Shown here: positions 6,536 to 10,041 of the stretch, one piece after another
Position numbering within the stretch: the first letter of the stretch is position 1
Layout of the letters: each line of letters opens with the position of its first letter
Assembly (NCBI GenBank): GCA_013416795.1
Contig: RQSC01000520.1
Location: 1 to 10,041 of the forward strand
Direction: 5' to 3'
Length of the DNA stretch: 10,041 bases
From: Prasinococcaceae sp. CCMP 1430
Lineage: Eukaryota; Prasinodermophyta; Palmophyllophyceae; Prasinococcales; Prasinococcaceae
Translations under genes and position numbers: made by a program
Notes under the pieces: generated by a model
The model's database searches: none
The model's input: the letters and a program-made list of their open reading frames with translations, nothing else
Told to the model about the DNA's origin: nothing

Positions 6536-9500
6536 TCAGAGCTTGGCGTCCACCATGGCAGCCATCATGACGACGTCCTCGGGGATGTCCTCGGTGGCCG
6601 TGGAGCCCACCACGAGGTCCATGTACATGGGCGAGATGCCGCTGCCCGGACCCTTGGTGGTGATCATCTCGCGCGTGATGGTGGTGCCCTTGGGGATCGC
6701 GACCGCCGACACGACCGACTTCGCGAGCTTGGTGAAGACGGGGGCCTCGCTCTCCATGCGCTTCTTCTCGCACGAGCCGAGCGCCTCCTCCACCACCGCG
6801 ATGTCACGAATGAGCGTCTCGATGCCCTTGGGCTCGAGCGAAGCCGCGTGGTCGCCGCCCTTCATGGTGCGATCGAGCGTGATGTGGCGCTCGACGACCT
6901 TGGCGCCCATCGCCACCGCGGCGAGCGAGATCTGCAGGCCCTTCTCGTGGCCGGAGTAGCCGATCACGCACTGCGGGAACTCCTTCTGGTACGTGCGCAG
7001 CACGCGCAGGTTGGTCTCGCTGACCTTCGTCGGGTAGGTGGAGGTGCACTGCAGCAGCACGATCTTGTCGACGAAGCGCGTCACCAGCTTGAGCGCCGTG
7101 CGCACGGTCTCCATCTCGGCCATGCCGGTCGAGAGGATGAGCGGCTTGCCCTTGCGCGCGGTGTGCTCCAGCAGCGGGAAGTTGGTGAGGTCGGCCGAAG
7201 CCACCTTGTAGAAGGGGCAGCCGACGCGGTCGAGGAAGTCCACGCTGTCCTCGTCCCAGCCCGACGCGAAGAAGAGGATGCCGACCTCGTCGGCGTACTT
7301 CTTCATCTCGTTCCACTCGGGCTCGCCCAGCTCGAGCGCGTGCTTGTGCTCGCCGTAGGTGGGGCCGAAAGAGTTCTTGTTCACGTACGGCTTCATCAGG
7401 CCCTCCTTGGAGAGGATGCGCTCCACGGTGCGCTTCTGGAACTTGACGGCGTCGCAGCCCACGTCCTTGGCCATCTTGATCAGCTTCTTGGCGATCTCCA
7501 CGTCGCCCTGGTGGTTGATGCCGGCCTCGCCGATCACGAAGCACTTGTTGGTGCCGCCCACGCTCACGCCGGGGGCGATGTCGAAGGCCTTGTCACAGAA
7601 GGGGACCATGTCGGGCTTGATCGTCAGCGCCTGGCTGTTGACGGGCGACTCGGTGGACGCCTCAGGGAAGGTCGCGCTCACCACCTCGGGCTTCATCACG
7701 ACGTCCTCGGGGATGTCCTCGGTGGCCGTGGAGCCCACCACGAGGTCCATGTACATGGGCGAGATGCCGCTGCCCGGACCCTTGGTGGTGATCATCTCGC
7801 GCGTGATGGTGGTGCCCTTGGGGATCGCGACCGCCGACACGACCGACTTCGCGAGCTTGGTGAAGACGGGGGCCTCGCTCTCCATGCGCTTCTTCTCGCA
7901 CGAGCCGAGCGCCTCCTCCACCACCGCGATGTCACGAATGAGCGTCTCGATGCCCTTGGGCTCGAGCGAAGCCGCGTGGTCGCCGCCCTTCATGGTGCGA
8001 TCGAGCGTGATGTGGCGCTCGACGACCTTGGCGCCCATCGCCACCGCGGCGAGCGAGATCTGCAGGCCCTTCTCGTGGCCGGAGTAGCCGATCACGCACT
8101 GCGGGAACTCCTTCTGGTACGTGCGCAGCACGCGCAGGTTGGTCTCGCTGACCTTCGTCGGGTAGGTGGAGGTGCACTGCAGCAGCACGATCTTGTCGAC
8201 GAAGCGCGTCACCAGCTTGAGCGCCGTGCGCACGGTCTCCATCTCGGCCATGCCGGTCGAGAGGATGAGCGGCTTGCCCTTGCGCGCGGTGTGCTCCAGC
8301 AGCGGGAAGTTGGTGAGGTCGGCCGAAGCCACCTTGTAGAAGGGGCAGCCGACGCGGTCGAGGAAGTCCACGCTGTCCTCGTCCCAGCCCGACGCGAAGA
8401 AGAGGATGCCGACCTCGTCGGCGTACTTCTTCATCTCGTTCCACTCGGGCTCGCCCAGCTCGAGCGCGTGCTTGTGCTCGCCGTAGGTGGGGCCGAAAGA
8501 GTTCTTGTTCACGTACGGCTTCATCAGGCCCTCCTTGGAGAGGATGCGCTCCACGGTGCGCTTCTGGAACTTGACGGCGTCGCAGCCCACGTCCTTGGCC
8601 ATCTTGATCAGCTTCTTGGCGATCTCCACGTCGCCCTGGTGGTTGATGCCGGCCTCGCCGATCACGAAGCACTTGTTGGTGCCGCCCACGCTCACGCCGG
8701 GGGCGATCTGGAACTCGTTGGGCTCGAAGGGCGCGATCTTGGCGCCGAAGTACCCGTACTTGGGAGCGAGCTTCTGCATGATCTCCAGGTCGACCTGGCT
8801 GTCAATCTCCTGATACGTGTGCTCGGGCATCTCGTAGTGGGCAATCTTGCCGCCGAGGCGCGAGCCAGTGTCCTTGAGCGTGGCCGCGCGCGTGAGGTAG
8901 AACGCGCCGTTCTCAACGAGCTGGCCCTGCCAGTCCTGGCGGCGGGGGCGCTTGGCGGGGTTGTAGTCCAGCGCCTCGCCCGCCTCGTTCCAGTGGAAGC
9001 GGTGCGTGCGCACGACGGTCACGAGCGAGTCCGCCTTCTCCTCCTGGAGCTTGGCGATCGCGTTGGCGAAGTCGGTGGGCTGCGTGAGCGGCGAGGTCGG
9101 CTGGATCATGCAGATGACGTCAAACTCGTCCTTGTTGGAGCTCACGAAATCCTCGAGCACGGACTCGGACGAGGCCGTGTCCGTCGAGGCTGCGGCGGAG
9201 CGCATGTGCACCTTGGCACCCGACGCCTGGGGGAGGCGCGAGCGGCCCGCCAGGTTCAGCAGCGGGGTGTCCGCGGCGAGCTGCGTGTCAGCACGGGCAG
9301 GCGGACGATCGGGCGCGGTCGTTCAGGGAGCGCCCGATCGGAGCGGAGGGCAAGGCAGGGCCGACCTGCGCCTGAAGGGCGCGGCCGCCGTGGACACTGC
9401 GAAACGCACGCGCGCGCGATGGACCCAGGCGCGCGCGCGCGATGGACCCAGGCGGGGCGGAGTCGCGGCTGACCGCCGCACGTCGGTGACGAGAAAAGCG

Positions 9501-9947
9501 ACATGCTGGCCGCCGCACGCGGCGCAGCGCGGCGCGGCGCCGTGCGGGGTCCTCCCGAGGCATGCACGTGCAGCGCGTCCTCGAGCCGAGGAGTGCACCA
9601 CTCATGCGCTGCGTTGCGCTGCGCTGCGCTGCGCTGCGCTGCCAAGCGAGGGGGTGAAACGATTCCACGGAAAGGGGCGGCGCGGGGCGGCGGCGTGCCG
9701 CTGCCGGCCGGCCCCACCCCCGCAGCAGAAGCAGAATTCAATTCGCGCCGGGCGGGCTGCGCACCTTGGCGACGGCGGCGACCTCGTCGTCATCGGTCGA
9801 CACCCAGACCGCGCCGAAGGCGCCCGAGTCGATCGCCGCGCAGATCGTCCAGTCAATGAGCGGCCGCCCGCACAGGTGGCGCACGTTCTTGCGCGGCACG
9901 CCCTTGCTGCCGCCGCGCGCGGGGATGACGGCGACGACGCGCGCCAT
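6536..9947 (-). CDS. CMAS-NANS: Fusion of CMP-sialic acid synthetase with two tandem sialic acid synthases (two exons)
   Basis: Exons are 9947-9765 (61 codons) and 9226-6536, giving 957 residues. Residues 1-225 are an N-acylneuraminate cytidylyltransferase: [17 protein letters not shown] loop, [28 protein letters not shown], and EIDSQVD near the end. It lacks the HAD domain found after this unit in vertebrate CMAS. Residues 235-572 and 611-948 are two NANS/NeuB units, each a TIM barrel ([38 protein letters not shown]) followed by an SAF/antifreeze-like domain ([12 protein letters not shown]). Metal-binding histidines are H445/H466 and H821/H842. A 38-residue linker (573-610) separates them, and a nine-residue tail follows. 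The family condenses a mannose-type sugar (or its 6-phosphate) with phosphoenolpyruvate; CMAS then activates the product with CTP. The start at 9947 is the first ATG, in context gcgATGG. Substrate (Neu5Ac or KDN, phosphorylated or not) cannot be read. No signal peptide is apparent. Confidence 0.92.
6570..7579 (-). repeat. Direct repeat, copy 2 (second NANS-SAF unit)
   Basis: This is the 3' copy of the 1010-bp repeat. It encodes residues 611-947 and then leads to a short unique tail (MAAMVDAKL after the shared VVM) and TGA at 6538-6536. It carries every motif of copy 1, so neither copy is visibly inactivated. Confidence 0.95.
7580..7697 (-). other. Unique linker segment between the two NANS repeats
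   Basis: These 118 bases occur once and encode most of residues 573-610, rich in P, S, T, V and acidic residues ([17 protein letters not shown], then a second part starting [11 protein letters not shown]). It differs from the sequence that precedes copy 1 and from the tail that follows copy 2. A GTGAGC donor-like hexamer is present on the coding strand near 7683, but the frame is open throughout and no splicing is needed. It probably acts as a flexible connector. Its origin is unknown: it may be the old C-terminal tail of a one-copy fusion, or the N-terminus of a separate NANS gene. Confidence 0.7.
7698..8707 (-). repeat. Direct repeat, copy 1 (first NANS-SAF unit)
   Basis: This 1010-bp segment encodes residues 235-571 of the fusion protein, starting at IAPGVSVGG and ending within PEDVV. 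Compared line by line with 6570-7579, I found no mismatch, synonymous positions included. The offset is 1128 bp, exactly 376 codons, so the frame is preserved. The first differing bases are 7697 (c) against 6569 (g) on one side and 8708 (c) against 7580 (g) on the other. Confidence 0.95.
9306..9340 (-). other. Perfect 11-bp inverted repeat near the 3' end of the intron
   Basis: The arms cgatcgggcgc (9306-9316) and gcgcccgatcg (9330-9340) flank a 13-nt loop. In the minus-strand transcript the hairpin would end about 80 nt before the 3' splice site, near where a branch point is expected. It could shorten the effective branch-to-acceptor distance, but this is inference. Confidence 0.5.
9411..9454. 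repeat. Two-unit tandem repeat with 23-bp period in the intron
   Basis: The block gatggacccaggc occurs at 9418 and again at 9441, separated by alternating CG sequence. It lies within the CMAS-NANS intron. It is a local duplication or slippage product. Confidence 0.8.
9606..9640. repeat. Pentanucleotide microsatellite (gcgct)7
   Basis: Seven tandem gcgct units occur in the CMAS-NANS intron, with one substitution (gcgtt) in the second unit. It is a likely length-polymorphic marker. No function is indicated. Confidence 0.9.
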
Positions 9948-10041
9948 CGCTGGCGGCTGCTGCGCGCGGCTGGCGGGTACGAATAACAACGGCGGCTGCG
10001 GGCGGGCGGGCGGCGCGCGGGCGCCCGGCACGTCCGCTGTG
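9948..10041 (-). promoter_or_regulatory. 5' flank/leader of the CMAS-NANS gene
   Basis: These 94 bases upstream of the ATG contain no other ATG on the minus strand, and one AT-richer patch (ccgttgttattcgtacc on the minus strand, about 9978-9994) in otherwise GC-rich DNA. It probably holds the 5' UTR and perhaps the initiator; the rest of the promoter lies beyond the window. The frame stays open upstream only from a GTG, so an N-terminal extension is unlikely but cannot be excluded. Confidence 0.4.

Larger units (their letters stand above)
9227..9764 (-). other. Intron of the CMAS-NANS gene (538 bp, phase 0)
   Basis: On the minus strand the donor is AAG|GTGCGC (exon ends at 9765) and the acceptor is cctcccccag|GCG (exon 2 starts at 9226). 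Splicing joins VAAVAK to [10 protein letters not shown], which lines up with the human CMAS stretch VAKQFGAQVHRRS without a gap. Unspliced reading reaches a stop seven codons past the donor. The intron is full of simple and inverted repeats: a pentanucleotide array (9606-9640), a 23-bp duplication (9418-9453), a perfect 11-bp inverted repeat (9306-9340) and a bulged hairpin at 9513-9547. No gene is seen inside it. Confidence 0.88.

Noticed and set aside
6804-8672. Two identical 246-codon minus-strand frames at 6804-7544 and 7932-8672
   Set aside because: They are a shifted frame of the two NANS repeats. Their identity follows from the repeated DNA and is not independent evidence of coding.
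6485-9472. 995-codon open frame on the plus strand opposite the CMAS-NANS gene
   Set aside because: It is antisense to a gene with clear family motifs. Its translation is Leu/Arg/His/Ala/Asp-rich with an exact internal repeat that only mirrors the DNA repeat. High GC at third codon positions of the sense frame removes stops from this frame.
9256-9741. 161-codon and smaller minus-strand frames inside the intron
   Set aside because: They lie between two well-matched splice sites, and are repeat-derived and low in complexity.
6536-9947. Bacterial origin or contamination of the sialic acid gene
   Set aside because: A spliceosomal-type intron with matching exon junction, animal-like NANS motifs and composition like its neighbours argue for a resident eukaryotic gene. 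An ancient transfer cannot be excluded.

Overview
The window comes from the nuclear genome of a GC-rich eukaryote. The evidence is a GT-AG intron that interrupts a conserved domain at exactly the expected residue, Kozak-type starts, eukaryotic-type CFAP20 and XDH proteins, and gene ends with no operon organisation. A motile-cilium protein, a plant/animal-type xanthine dehydrogenase and a nonulosonic (sialic/KDN-type) acid pathway together fit a flagellated microalga. A haptophyte is my best guess from the GC bias and the known KDN pathway in Prymnesium, but this is inference and nothing in the window fixes the lineage.

Layout. Bases 1-630: GC-rich, partly alternating purine-pyrimidine upstream DNA. 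631-1209 (+): CFAP20/BUG22, complete and intronless. 1210-2224: intergenic and leader DNA with two small hairpins and a G-rich then C-rich stretch. 2225-6367 (+): full-length xanthine dehydrogenase in one exon. 6368-6535: short AT-richer convergent 3' region. 6536-9947 (-): a two-exon gene encoding a predicted 957-residue fusion of CMP-sialic acid synthetase (CMAS) with two complete sialic acid synthase (NANS/NeuB plus SAF) units in tandem. 9948-10041: its 5' flank.

The standout is the last gene. The pathway's condensing enzyme is present twice, C-terminal to the CMP-activating enzyme, in one open polypeptide. The two NANS units are encoded by a direct repeat of 1010 bp, read here as base-for-base identical, with a period of 1128 bp (376 codons). 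A unique 118-bp segment encodes the linker between them. This is either a very recent or gene-converted in-frame duplication, or an assembly error, and it needs long-read confirmation. If real, it would be a single-chain enzyme making and activating a nonulosonic acid.

The three genes have no evident joint function: ciliary structure, purine catabolism, and sugar-acid synthesis. Their closeness reflects a compact genome.
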